A DNA stretch of 24,576 nt from HyVt-337 sp964428895. Lineage in GTDB: Bacteria > Planctomycetota > Phycisphaerae > SM23-33. The translations under genes were made by a program, and so were the position numbers. The notes beneath the pieces are model-generated. The model made no database searches. It was not told where the DNA came from and saw only the letters and a list, made by a program, of their open reading frames with translations. Below are positions 15,097-22,629 of this stretch, in pieces (within the stretch, counting starts at the first letter, position 1; the number at the start of each line of letters is the position of its first letter). Where the stretch lies: NCBI GenBank assembly GCA_964428895.1, contig CAYRZU010000057.1, forward strand, positions 1 to 24,576, read 5' to 3'.

Positions 15097-16401
15097 ATGG
15101 CAACGAACGTGTTTGGTAAGGCCTGCGTAGTGGGGTTGGTGCTGGCGGCTATGGGGGTCGGGGCCGCCCAGGCCGGAAATAACGATGCGGCCGCGAAAGG
15201 GGTGTCGCTAATGGCCACAGCCGCCAATGAATTCGCCTGGAGCTACACCAAGCGGCTGGCGGGCGCCCAAGAGGGCAATTTGTTTGTCTCGCCGCTGAGT
15301 GTGCATACGGCCCTGTCTATGACGTGGTTGGGCGCCGAGGGCGCCACCCAACAGCAGATGACCGACGCCTTGGGCTTCTCCAGCCTTGGCTCGGGCGTGC
15401 CGGAAGCGGCGTACCCGGACCTGCTAGCTCTGCTGGGTGGCGATGACGACGCACCCTATGAACTCCGCATGGCCAATGCGCTGTGGGGGCAGCAGGGCTT
15501 TGGGTGGAAGCCGTCTTTCTTGAGCGAATCGTCCGAGGTCTTCGGGGCCGCCCTGCGAGACGTTGACTTTGCCGGGGCGACCGAGCAGGCCCGCCAGGCG
15601 ATCAACACCTGGGTCGAGGATCAAACCAACGACAGGATCCGGGAGCTGTTCCCGCCCGGCATCTTGGATCAGTCCACGCGGATGGTGCTGACCAACGCCG
15701 TGTACTTCAAGGGAGACTGGAAGCACCCCTTCCCGGAAGCCGGAACGAGGGAGCAGACCTTCCATCTGTCGGAAACCGAGAGCGTCGAAACGCCCATGAT
15801 GGGTCAGACCGAGGAGTTCGACTACTTCGAGAATGAGACCGTCCAGGCCGTTCGCTTGCCGTATGAAGGGGGCGATCTGTCGATGCTCATTGTCTTGCCT
15901 CGCGAGGCTGACGGGCTGGCCGAGGTGGCTGGGTCGATGGGAGGCGCCTACGACGCCTGCGTGAAAGGCCTGGCCAGGCGAGAGGTGTCGGTGACGCTGC
16001 CGAAGTTCAAACTGACGTGGGAAGGCGAGCTGAAGGAATCGCTTCAGGCGATGCGGATTACGGACGCGTTCGATCCAGCCAAGGCGGATTTCTCCGGCAT
16101 GCTGGCCGAGGCCAGCGCCGAGCGGCTGTTCATTTCGTCGGTGCGTCACAAGGCGTTCGTGGACGTCAACGAAGAGGGCACGGAAGCAGCCGCCGCGACC
16201 GGGGTGGCAATCAAGCTGACGGCCATGCCCGCTCCGCCGGTGGAGTTCCGGGCGGATCGGCCATTCCTGTTCGTGATCCAGCGGGACATGCCCGGCCAGC
16301 GGGGCGGCGTGGTTCTGTTTGTCGGGCGGGTCATGGACCCGACGGGCTATCGCATCGGCAAGGTGACGATCGAACCGGAGACGGAGACCCCGCCCGAGTA
16401 G
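15097..16401 (+). CDS. Secreted serpin, inhibitory type
   Basis: A serine (or cysteine) protease inhibitor of the serpin family, 434 residues, exported: residues 1-26 form a signal peptide ending AAQA. Family blocks are NLFVSPLSVHTALSM (61-75), the TNAVYFKGDWKHPF shutter-region strand and the C-terminal DRPFLFVI and GGVVLFVGRVMDP. The hinge of the reactive loop, EEGTEAAAATG (359-369), matches the P17-P7 consensus of inhibitory serpins almost perfectly, so it should trap proteases and not be a mere storage or binding form. Counting from the hinge puts P1 at Thr375 (P1' Ala376), within KLTAMP; small P1 residues suit elastase- or subtilisin-like enzymes, but the position may be off by one. A GTG at 15034 is rejected in favour of the ATG at 15097 with GTGGAG upstream and a proper signal peptide. 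Confidence 0.93.
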   Translation: MATNVFGKACVVGLVLAAMGVGAAQAGNNDAAAKGVSLMATAANEFAWSYTKRLAGAQEGNLFVSPLSVHTALSMTWLGAEGATQQQMTDALGFSSLGSGVPEAAYPDLLALLGGDDDAPYELRMANALWGQQGFGWKPSFLSESSEVFGAALRDVDFAGATEQARQAINTWVEDQTNDRIRELFPPGILDQSTRMVLTNAVYFKGDWKHPFPEAGTREQTFHLSETESVETPMMGQTEEFDYFENETVQAVRLPYEGGDLSMLIVLPREADGLAEVAGSMGGAYDACVKGLARREVSVTLPKFKLTWEGELKESLQAMRITDAFDPAKADFSGMLAEASAERLFISSVRHKAFVDVNEEGTEAAAATGVAIKLTAMPAPPVEFRADRPFLFVIQRDMPGQRGGVVLFVGRVMDPTGYRIGKVTIEPETETPPE

Positions 16402-16469
16402 GCCGGGCCTAAGGAATCGTTCGCAGGATCGTTAGTGAGGGTAGCAAAGGGGCCGGAGGGAGTGTGCGC

Positions 16470-16490
16470 GGGCAAGGGTTGTCCTTGCCT
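16470..16490 (+). other. Perfect hairpin between the serpin gene and the DUF4139 operon
   Basis: GGCAAGG (16471-16477) pairs with CCTTGCC (16483-16489) around GTTGT, with a closing G-T pair. No T run follows, so it is either a weak serpin terminator or part of the leader of the next gene. The remaining 188-base gap has no convincing -35/-10 pair; TATACA at 16546-16551 is a lone -10-like hexamer. Confidence 0.45.
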
Positions 16491-16589
16491 ACAGTTAAGA
16501 TAGGAACAAATCGACTTTCCGCTGCGCAACCGGTTGGGCTGGTGGTATACAGCGGTGAAAGAACGCAGCCTTGTAACGAGGAGAACGCC

Positions 16590-17846
16590 ATGAGAAATCG
16601 ATTGTTTATCGCCATGCTGCTGGGGGCGATGCTCGCATCTCCCGCGATGGCGAGGATCAAACTAGCGGCCTTGCCTGTCCGTGAGCGGGTAGAGATCCAG
16701 CTCGACAATCCCAACTTCACGTTGGTGGAGGAAGAGCGGATCGTCCCGCTGCTCAAGAGCGGCGGCAAGACGGGCAACAATATGATCGACTTCAGTTGGT
16801 CCAACACGGCCATCGAGAAGGATACGATCCAGTTCAGGCCCATTGCTATCCGCCAGGGCGGCCAGTTCCGACCCATCGACGAGGTCAGCCTGCCCGACGG
16901 GTCGACCACCAACGAAGTCACTGTCATCAACGTGGCCTACCCGCCCAACGAGAACGCGTTGGTCTGGGAGGTCTACGCCGCCGAGGCCTGCGCCGTGAAG
17001 GTCCGGGTTAGCTACCTGATCCAGAACCTGCGGCGGTCATTTTCGTACCGGGCCCTGGCCGAGAAGGACGAGAAGTCCCTCGTGCTCCGCAAGTACATCC
17101 ACCTGCACAATTACAGCGGCGAGGAATTCGGGATGGCGGGCGTCTGGGCCGGTTTCGGCCCGAAGTTCAACAAACCCCTCGAACAGCAGACCGAAATCAA
17201 GATGCTGCTGGCCAAATTCAACGACGTGCCGGTCGAGAAGACCTTCACCTTCGACTGGTACGCCCACGGAAAGCTCAACGCCGACAAGCCGTATGCCTCC
17301 AAGATCCTGATGCACTACAAGCTCATCAACGATGAAGCGCACGAGTTGGGGCAGTTCCCGATGCAACCGGGCAAGGTGCGGATCTTCATCGAGGACGGGC
17401 GCGGAGGCGAGGCCTTCCTGGGCGAGGACTGGGCCGGGCTCGTGCCGCTGGATGAGGAAATGCTGCTCTACCTAGGCGAGGCGCGGGACATCGTGTGCAC
17501 CCGCACCATCCAGCGCAACGACCGAACCGTGATCCGGGGCAACCTGTTCGATCAGGACGTGATCGTCCGCTACGAGATCGAGAACTTCCGGGACAAGCCC
17601 GCCACCATTCGCGTCGTCGAGCAACTCAACCGGTTGGCCCAAGAAAAGGGCGGCTGGGACGTCCGTCGCGGCGACGTGGAGTGGGAGCAAGGGCCGAAAT
17701 CGACCGACAACTTCAAGTTCGACTTCGATCTGGGCGGCGCCACCCCCACGCTGCTGATCGACCTGCCGCCTCGGCCGAAAGATCAGAGCGAGGAAGTCGA
17801 GACAATCACCGTCGAGTTCCACGTGGCGTTCAAGAACCTCTGGTAA
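16590..17846 (+). CDS. Exported DUF4139-like protein, first and most diverged paralogue
   Basis: A 418-residue exported protein of unknown function. Residues 1-21 are a signal peptide ending SPAMA. The mature part begins RIKLAALPVRERVEIQL and has NPNFTLVEEERIV and IDFSWSNTAIEKDTIQFRP, which line up with the N-terminal strands of the next two genes (YN..ITL..ETR.V and LQFSWANTLIDPTS). The C-terminal half contains VIRGNLFDQDVIVRYEIENF and ends in beta-rich segments. The pattern fits the DUF4139 family, a mucoidy-inhibitor-A-like beta protein family of unknown role, more weakly than the two paralogues. The frame extends up to 16464, but the ATG at 16590 has CGAGGAG 6 bases upstream and gives the signal peptide. 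First of five closely packed genes; 15 bases separate it from the next. Confidence 0.75.
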   Translation: MRNRLFIAMLLGAMLASPAMARIKLAALPVRERVEIQLDNPNFTLVEEERIVPLLKSGGKTGNNMIDFSWSNTAIEKDTIQFRPIAIRQGGQFRPIDEVSLPDGSTTNEVTVINVAYPPNENALVWEVYAAEACAVKVRVSYLIQNLRRSFSYRALAEKDEKSLVLRKYIHLHNYSGEEFGMAGVWAGFGPKFNKPLEQQTEIKMLLAKFNDVPVEKTFTFDWYAHGKLNADKPYASKILMHYKLINDEAHELGQFPMQPGKVRIFIEDGRGGEAFLGEDWAGLVPLDEEMLLYLGEARDIVCTRTIQRNDRTVIRGNLFDQDVIVRYEIENFRDKPATIRVVEQLNRLAQEKGGWDVRRGDVEWEQGPKSTDNFKFDFDLGGATPTLLIDLPPRPKDQSEEVETITVEFHVAFKNLW

Positions 17847-17861
17847 CGAAAGGGCACAGCC

Positions 17862-19223
17862 ATGAAACGCACAGCCATAATCATTCTGAGTGTGCTGCTG
17901 GCGGCGCCCTTGTCGGCCAAGAACGTCGACCTGGTAACGCTGCCCAAGCGTGATACGGTCCAACTGACCATCTACAACTCCGCCGATATCACCCTGGCCA
18001 AGGAGACGCGGTATGTCACCCTCAAGGCCGGGGCCAACCAGTTGCAGTTTTCCTGGGCCAACACGCTGATCGACCCGACCAGCGTGGTCATTCGGCCGCT
18101 TGACCACAAAGATGAGATCGAGATCGTCGATACGATCTTCCCCGGCCAGAAGCCCCAACACCTGATCTGGAACATCGAGTCGGAGTTCGAGGGCCAGGTG
18201 GCCATGGAGGTCAGCTACTTCACCAGCGGGCTGACCTGGAAGATGGACTACGTGGGCATTACCGATCCCGATGAGACCACCATGGGCTTCCGGGGCTACG
18301 TCCGCGTGTTCAACAGCTCCGGCGAGGAATACGACAACGCCGAGATCCGCCTGATTGTCGGCACGATCAATCTGGTTGAGAAGATCGCCGATTTGGCCAG
18401 GCGGCGGGGCATTCCCGTCCCACGTAAGGCCACGCGCGAGCACGAGCGGATGCGGCGGGAGGTCTACGCGGACTCGGTAGCCGCGGCGGAAGCAATGCCC
18501 TCCGCGGGGGCCCCTGCGGCGCCCAAGCCGATCGTCAAGGAAGGCCTCAGCGAGTACTTCATGTTCTCGGTCGGCGGAACCGAGACGATCCCCAACAACT
18601 GGTCGAAGCGCATGAAGGCCATCGACGCGTCGGACGTGCCGTTCGATGTCGTCTATCGCATGCGGGCCCATCAGTACGGCCCGCGGCCGATGCGGTGGTT
18701 TGTCTGGGCCAACGACGAAGAGCACAAGCTCGGCGACAGCCCCATGCCGAACGGCCTGGTTAGCCTGTTCCGCGACAACGGGCAGGACGGCCTGACGTTT
18801 CTGGGCCGCCAACTCGTCCGCTATACCCCGATCACCGATGATATCGAGATCAACCTCGGCCCGGACGATCTGGTCGTCTACGAGACCAAGCGGATGTCCG
18901 TGGTCCGGCGGGAGTTCACCTTCCAGACCCGTCACGGCAAGGAATACGTCATCGGCTGGGACGAGCAAGCCAAGTGGGTCGATACGGTCCGCAACTATCG
19001 GACCAAGCCCATTACGTTCGAGCTGCGGCGCCGGTGGCCGGGCGACGTGGAGTACGCCTCGGAAATGCCCACCACGCTGTTCGATGTGCATACCATTGAA
19101 GCGACCTTCACGGTGGACGCTCGGGACAAGGTCGAATACCCGGCCACCGTGCTGATTCATCATGCGGATCGATCCAAACAGAACCGCATCAAGCTGAAGA
19201 CCCCCCAACCCGATCGGGAGTAG
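17862..19223 (+). CDS. Exported DUF4139-domain protein, second paralogue
   Basis: A 453-residue exported protein. Residues 1-19 are a signal peptide ending PLSA. It then has TLPKRDTVQLTIYN, ITLAKETRYVTLKAG, LQFSWANTLIDPTSV and, near residue 120, SYFTSGLTWKMDYVG, the counterpart of the conserved GxxWxxxYD block of DUF4139 proteins. A low-complexity linker at about 190-222 divides two conserved halves. The second half holds KEGLSEYFMFSVGGTETI, HQYGPRPMRWFVWANDEEH and EINLGPDDLVVYETKRM. By eye it matches the following gene at about four residues in five over the first 170 mature residues, so the two are tandem duplicates. No catalytic motif is seen; a structural or surface role is more likely, but this is inference. 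Confidence 0.8.
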   Translation: MKRTAIIILSVLLAAPLSAKNVDLVTLPKRDTVQLTIYNSADITLAKETRYVTLKAGANQLQFSWANTLIDPTSVVIRPLDHKDEIEIVDTIFPGQKPQHLIWNIESEFEGQVAMEVSYFTSGLTWKMDYVGITDPDETTMGFRGYVRVFNSSGEEYDNAEIRLIVGTINLVEKIADLARRRGIPVPRKATREHERMRREVYADSVAAAEAMPSAGAPAAPKPIVKEGLSEYFMFSVGGTETIPNNWSKRMKAIDASDVPFDVVYRMRAHQYGPRPMRWFVWANDEEHKLGDSPMPNGLVSLFRDNGQDGLTFLGRQLVRYTPITDDIEINLGPDDLVVYETKRMSVVRREFTFQTRHGKEYVIGWDEQAKWVDTVRNYRTKPITFELRRRWPGDVEYASEMPTTLFDVHTIEATFTVDARDKVEYPATVLIHHADRSKQNRIKLKTPQPDRE

Positions 19224-19229
19224 CCCAGC

Positions 19230-20636
19230 GTGTTGAGGACGATGACCATGACGATCACGTTGTTGGCCTCGGTGGCAGCCGAGGCCGGCAACGTGGACTT
19301 GGTGACACTGCCCGGCCGCGATAGCGTCCAACTGACGATCTACAACGCCGAGGACATCACCCTGGTCCGTGAGACTCGCCAGGTGACGCTCAAGAGGGGC
19401 CCCAACCAGCTTCAATTCTCCTGGGCCAACACGCTGATCGACCCGACCAGCCTGGAGCTGCGGCCGCTGGACCACGGCGACGAGATCGAGATCGTCGATT
19501 CGGTGATCCCGCGCCAAAAGCCCCAGCACCTGATCTGGAATATCGAGTCGGCGTTCGAGGGTCAGGTGGCTATGGAAGTCAGCTACTTCACCAGCGGGCT
19601 GACGTGGAAAATGGATTACGTAGCCATCGCCGACCCCGACGAGACGGCGTTGGACTTCACCGGCTACGTGCGGGTGTTCAACAACTCCGGCGAGGAATAC
19701 GACCACGCCGAAATTCGCCTGATCGTCGGCACGATCAATCTGACCGAGAAAATCGCCGAACTCGCCCGGCGATACGGCATACCCAGGCCCCAGCGGAGCG
19801 CGGGGCGTGAAACCAGAGCGACGAAGCTCGCCTACCAAATGGCGGTCACGGATGCCGAAGAGGCCCAAGAGGACGACAAGGACGGCGACGAGGGCGCCGA
19901 TACGCATTACCTTGGGGCCCGAAGGAAGCAGATCGTCAAGGAAGGCCTCAGCGAGTACTTCCTGTTTAGCATTGAAGGAACCGAGACGATTGCCAACGGC
20001 TGGTCCAAGCGAATGGAAGCGGTGCAGGCCTCCGGCGTGCCGTTCGACATTGTCTACCGAATGCGGGCCCACCAGTACGGCCCGCGGCCGGTGCGGTTCT
20101 TCATCTGGGCCAATGACGAAGAGCATGAGCTCGGCGTCAGTCCCATGCCCAACGGCATGGTTAGCGTCTTCCGCCGAAACGGGCAGGACGGCTTGGCGTT
20201 CCTCGGCCGCCAGCTCGTCCGTTACACGCCCATCACCGACGAGATCGAGATCAACCTCGGGCCCGACGACCTGGTGGTCTACAAGACCCAGCGCATGTCG
20301 ACCCAGCGGTCAAGCTTCAACTTCACCAAAGGCCCACAGGTTCGCCCGGCGCGAAGACATCATCAGGAATTCGTCGACGGCTGGGACGAACGCACCAAAT
20401 GGGTCGATACCATTCGAAACTACCGCACCAAGCCCATCATCTTCGAACTTCACCGACAGTGGCCGGGCGATGTGACGTATGAATCGGAAGTCGAGACCAC
20501 GCTGTTCGACTACCAAACCACCGAGACCACACTCACGGTTCCCTCGCGGGACAAGGTGGCGTATCCGGCCACGGTTCTTGCCAGCCACGGTGTGAACCGC
20601 AAGGACGACCGCGTTCAATTGAAGGGGCCGAAGTAG
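19230..20636 (+). CDS. Exported DUF4139-domain protein, third paralogue
   Basis: A 468-residue exported protein, a tandem duplicate of the preceding gene, starting only 6 bases after its stop. The start is a GTG at 19230 with GGGAG (19216-19220) 9 bases upstream, lying inside the end of the preceding gene, which suggests coupled translation; ATGs at 19242 and 19248 are alternatives. The signal peptide ends VAAEA. The conserved blocks are kept (LQFSWANTLIDPTSL, SYFTSGLTWKMDYVA, KEGLSEYFLFSIEGTETI, EINLGPDDLVVYKTQRM). It differs mainly in the linker, which is long and acidic (EEAQEDDKDGDEGAD), and by a basic insertion GPQVRPARRHHQEF in the second half. Both changes lie between the conserved blocks, as expected for surface loops. 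Function unknown. Confidence 0.8.
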   Translation: MLRTMTMTITLLASVAAEAGNVDLVTLPGRDSVQLTIYNAEDITLVRETRQVTLKRGPNQLQFSWANTLIDPTSLELRPLDHGDEIEIVDSVIPRQKPQHLIWNIESAFEGQVAMEVSYFTSGLTWKMDYVAIADPDETALDFTGYVRVFNNSGEEYDHAEIRLIVGTINLTEKIAELARRYGIPRPQRSAGRETRATKLAYQMAVTDAEEAQEDDKDGDEGADTHYLGARRKQIVKEGLSEYFLFSIEGTETIANGWSKRMEAVQASGVPFDIVYRMRAHQYGPRPVRFFIWANDEEHELGVSPMPNGMVSVFRRNGQDGLAFLGRQLVRYTPITDEIEINLGPDDLVVYKTQRMSTQRSSFNFTKGPQVRPARRHHQEFVDGWDERTKWVDTIRNYRTKPIIFELHRQWPGDVTYESEVETTLFDYQTTETTLTVPSRDKVAYPATVLASHGVNRKDDRVQLKGPK

Positions 20637-20662
20637 GCCTGAGCCAACGGAAAAGGAGACTG

Positions 20663-21391
20663 ATGCGATACGCAATCTTGCTATGTGCGCTTGGGCTGAG
20701 CATCTCCGGCTGTGTGGCGATGGCGATGAAGATGGACGAGACCGGGCTGAGTCCGGACGGGGCCGGCGGGCATGCGTTGCTCGCAACGGCTGGAGAGTCC
20801 GTGGTGCCTCTCGCAGCCGACGACCCCGATGAGTTGGTCCCGGCCATGTCCGCCGTCCAGCCGCGGAAGGTGACCTATACGGGTACGCTTCAGGTGGCGG
20901 TGCTCGAGCCCACAGAAGCCGTCCGGCGCACACGTGAACTGACTGAGGCCCAGGGAGGTTACATGCAACGAATGGCGGCGGCGGCCATTGTCATCCGCGT
21001 TCCCGCCGAGAAGTTCGACGAAACTATCGCCGCCATCGAAGCGATGGGGATGGTGATTGCCAAGGACATTGTCGCCCAGGATGTTACCGATCAGTTTGTG
21101 GACCTGGAACTTCGGTTGCGGAACAATCGGACCTTGCTGGCGACGTTGGAAGGCATGCTGGCCCGGGCGGAAGATGTTAAGCAGGCTCTAGAGGTCGAGA
21201 AGGAACTGGCCCGTGTGCGAACGGAGATCGAGCGGCTGGAAGGCAAGTTGAACCTGCTTTTGAACCGTATCTCGTTCTCGACCATCTCCGTAGCGTTCCC
21301 GCAGACCGCCGAGGCGCCCAGCGAAATGCGGGTGAATCTGCCGTTCTGGTGGCTCAAGGCGATGGGGCTGAAGTCATTGATGACGTTCTAA
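20663..21391 (+). CDS. DUF4349-domain lipoprotein
   Basis: A 242-residue lipoprotein: the signal peptide ends in the lipobox SISGC, with Cys17 as the lipidation site. After a Gly/Ala-rich spacer comes the DUF4349 pattern: RKVTYTGTLQVAVLEPTEAV, EAQGGYM, IVIRVPAEKFDETIAAI, then DVTDQFVDLELRLRNN, and a long heptad-like helix (about 150-205, ALEVEKELARVRTEIERLEGK) that should form a coiled coil. The domain ends NRISFSTISVAF. The usual DUF4349 C-terminal membrane helix is reduced here to a short hydrophobic end (LPFWWLKAMGL). The role is unknown; the coiled coil and lipid anchor suggest a periplasmic scaffold. AAAGGAG precedes the ATG. Fourth gene of the five-gene run, 26 bases after the third DUF4139 gene. 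Confidence 0.85.
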   Translation: MRYAILLCALGLSISGCVAMAMKMDETGLSPDGAGGHALLATAGESVVPLAADDPDELVPAMSAVQPRKVTYTGTLQVAVLEPTEAVRRTRELTEAQGGYMQRMAAAAIVIRVPAEKFDETIAAIEAMGMVIAKDIVAQDVTDQFVDLELRLRNNRTLLATLEGMLARAEDVKQALEVEKELARVRTEIERLEGKLNLLLNRISFSTISVAFPQTAEAPSEMRVNLPFWWLKAMGLKSLMTF

Positions 21392-21421
21392 CGGCCCGTG
21401 CCGATGCGAAAGGAATACCTC

Positions 21422-21874
21422 ATGTGTCGAGTGATCCTAATCAGTTGCGTGGTTGTCGCGGCCGGTCTGGCCGGCTGTGTGCATGACTTCGAAGGCCCGG
21501 CTGGATTCGTAGAAGCCGACGCAGGCTTCCAGTTCGTCAAACGCGTGGTATCCGCCGACGGGCTGGTGATCGGGCTTCGGACCGAAGAGAACCCCGAGGA
21601 CGGCACGCTGGAGTTCTGGACGACGGCGATTCGCAACGAACTGACCGACGGGCGCGGGTATGCGTTGCTGGACGAAGAGGCGGTCATGGCCGCGAACGGC
21701 GAGCCCGGAACGCTGATGGACTTCGGCGCTAAGCAGGGCCTGACTGAGATGCGCTACATGACGGCCGTCTATGTCGTGGGTGACAAGGTCCTGGTCGCCG
21801 AAGCCGGCGGGAAAGCCGACGCCTTCGCCGCTCAGGAAGGCGCTATACGGGATTCACTGCTGTCGGTGAAGTAA
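21422..21874 (+). CDS. Small lipoprotein of unknown function
   Basis: A 150-residue lipoprotein. Residues 1-18 form a signal peptide ending in the lipobox AGLAGC, with Cys18 as the predicted lipidation site. The mature domain of about 130 residues reads as a mixed alpha/beta fold (FQFVKRVVSADGLVIGLRTEE, TLEFWTTAIRNELTDGRGYALLDE, YMTAVYVVGDKVLVAEAGG), with no recognised motif. The frame starts at a GTG at 21398, but AAAGGA (21409-21414) is 7 bases before the ATG at 21422, which also gives the lipobox a normal position. It is the last gene of the run, 30 bases after the DUF4349 gene, and its stop is 6 bases from the end of the convergent hypothetical gene. I do not recognise the family. Confidence 0.75.
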   Translation: MCRVILISCVVVAAGLAGCVHDFEGPAGFVEADAGFQFVKRVVSADGLVIGLRTEENPEDGTLEFWTTAIRNELTDGRGYALLDEEAVMAANGEPGTLMDFGAKQGLTEMRYMTAVYVVGDKVLVAEAGGKADAFAAQEGAIRDSLLSVK

Positions 21875-21880
21875 AGGTGG

Positions 21881-22502
21881 TTAGGCGTCTTCGTTGAGTT
21901 CGTCCACGGCGTCGGCGATTTGCTCGATGGCGCTCTTGGGCTGGGGAGGATTGACGGCCACCGTGCCGTCGACGCCGCTTGCCGTCGAGCTTACCATCCA
22001 CTTGCCCATCAAGCGCATCGATCTCAACGGCGATGGCCTGAAGCTGCTCCGCCGAGACGACACTGCGGTCCACCAACATTCGCAACATGCTGGCCACCAC
22101 CAGACGCAATTCGGCGACGTCGGTCAGAAGTTGCATGCCTTGCTCGGGTGCGACATCGAGGTCGGCCGAGGATCCAGCGCCGGCGAAGTCCATGCGGCGG
22201 GTGTGGTCGGTTAGGTAACGGTCGAAAATGTTCGCGGTCTCTGTCATGGGGTCTGTCTCGGTCGTGGGCTTGGGGATGATGCTTTGGCTTCGAAGCAATC
22301 GGAGCATGGCGGCGGCGATCAACTGAAGTTCACTGAGCTCGCCGCGGACCTGTTCGCAAAGAGCGGTCTGGTGAGCGTCTCGTCGTTGGGTGTCAGCGGC
22401 CCCGGCCGCCCGACGCTTCCAATTGCGGGCCAGAGCGTCGGTCTTGCCGCGATGCTGCATGTAATTGCGAATCCAAACATTCGCATTGGCGGCGCCAAGC
22501 AT
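21881..22502 (-). pseudogene. Hypothetical protein with internal duplication, apparent 1-base frameshift
   Basis: From an ATG at 22502 (AAAGGAG 6 bases upstream) the frame codes a plausible helical protein to about residue 174. It then turns into an Arg-rich nonsense tail that would run to 21843, across the end of the convergent lipoprotein gene. Shifting by one base near 21979-21980 restores a sensible sequence (SGVDGTVAVNPPQPK, then IEQIADAVDELNEDA) that stops at 21881-21883, 6 bases from the neighbour. The repaired product would be about 206 residues. Two segments resemble each other: ELSELQLIAAAMLRLLRSQSII (55-76, first part) and DVAELRLVVASMLRMLVDRS (128-147). This points to an internal duplication or a fusion at the internal Met86. 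No known family. The shift could be a real mutation or a sequencing error. Confidence 0.65.
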
Positions 22503-22573
22503 GAGTGGCTCCTTTCGTCCGTGTCCGTCTACGGGATTAGACGGCCGGTACGTGGACGTATTCACGGCAGGCT

Positions 22574-22602
22574 TGCAGATGTTGAGGCCCGGGCCTATCC
22601 TG
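22574..22602 (+). promoter_or_regulatory. Sigma-70-type promoter of apt
   Basis: TTGCAG (22574-22579) and TATCCT (22597-22602) are separated by 17 bases. Transcription would start near 22609, about 20 bases before the apt ATG, and the leader holds the GAAAGGA ribosome site. It lies in the 127-base gap between apt and the divergent hypothetical gene. Confidence 0.5.
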
Positions 22603-22629
22603 GTTCGCTCTGTAGAAAGGAATCGCCCC

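Noticed and set aside
17472..20126. Very long open frame (884 codons) on the minus strand opposite the DUF4139 genes
   Set aside because: It is antisense to two and a half well-supported genes with signal peptides and ribosome sites. Its product is a Val/Gly/Asp/His/Arg-rich mirror with repeats that simply reflect the paralogues. GC-rich codon use opens such frames.
21843..21979. Arg-rich continuation of the minus-strand hypothetical frame to 21843
   Set aside because: It overlaps the lipoprotein gene end and has poor composition; the shifted frame is sensible and ends in the gap.
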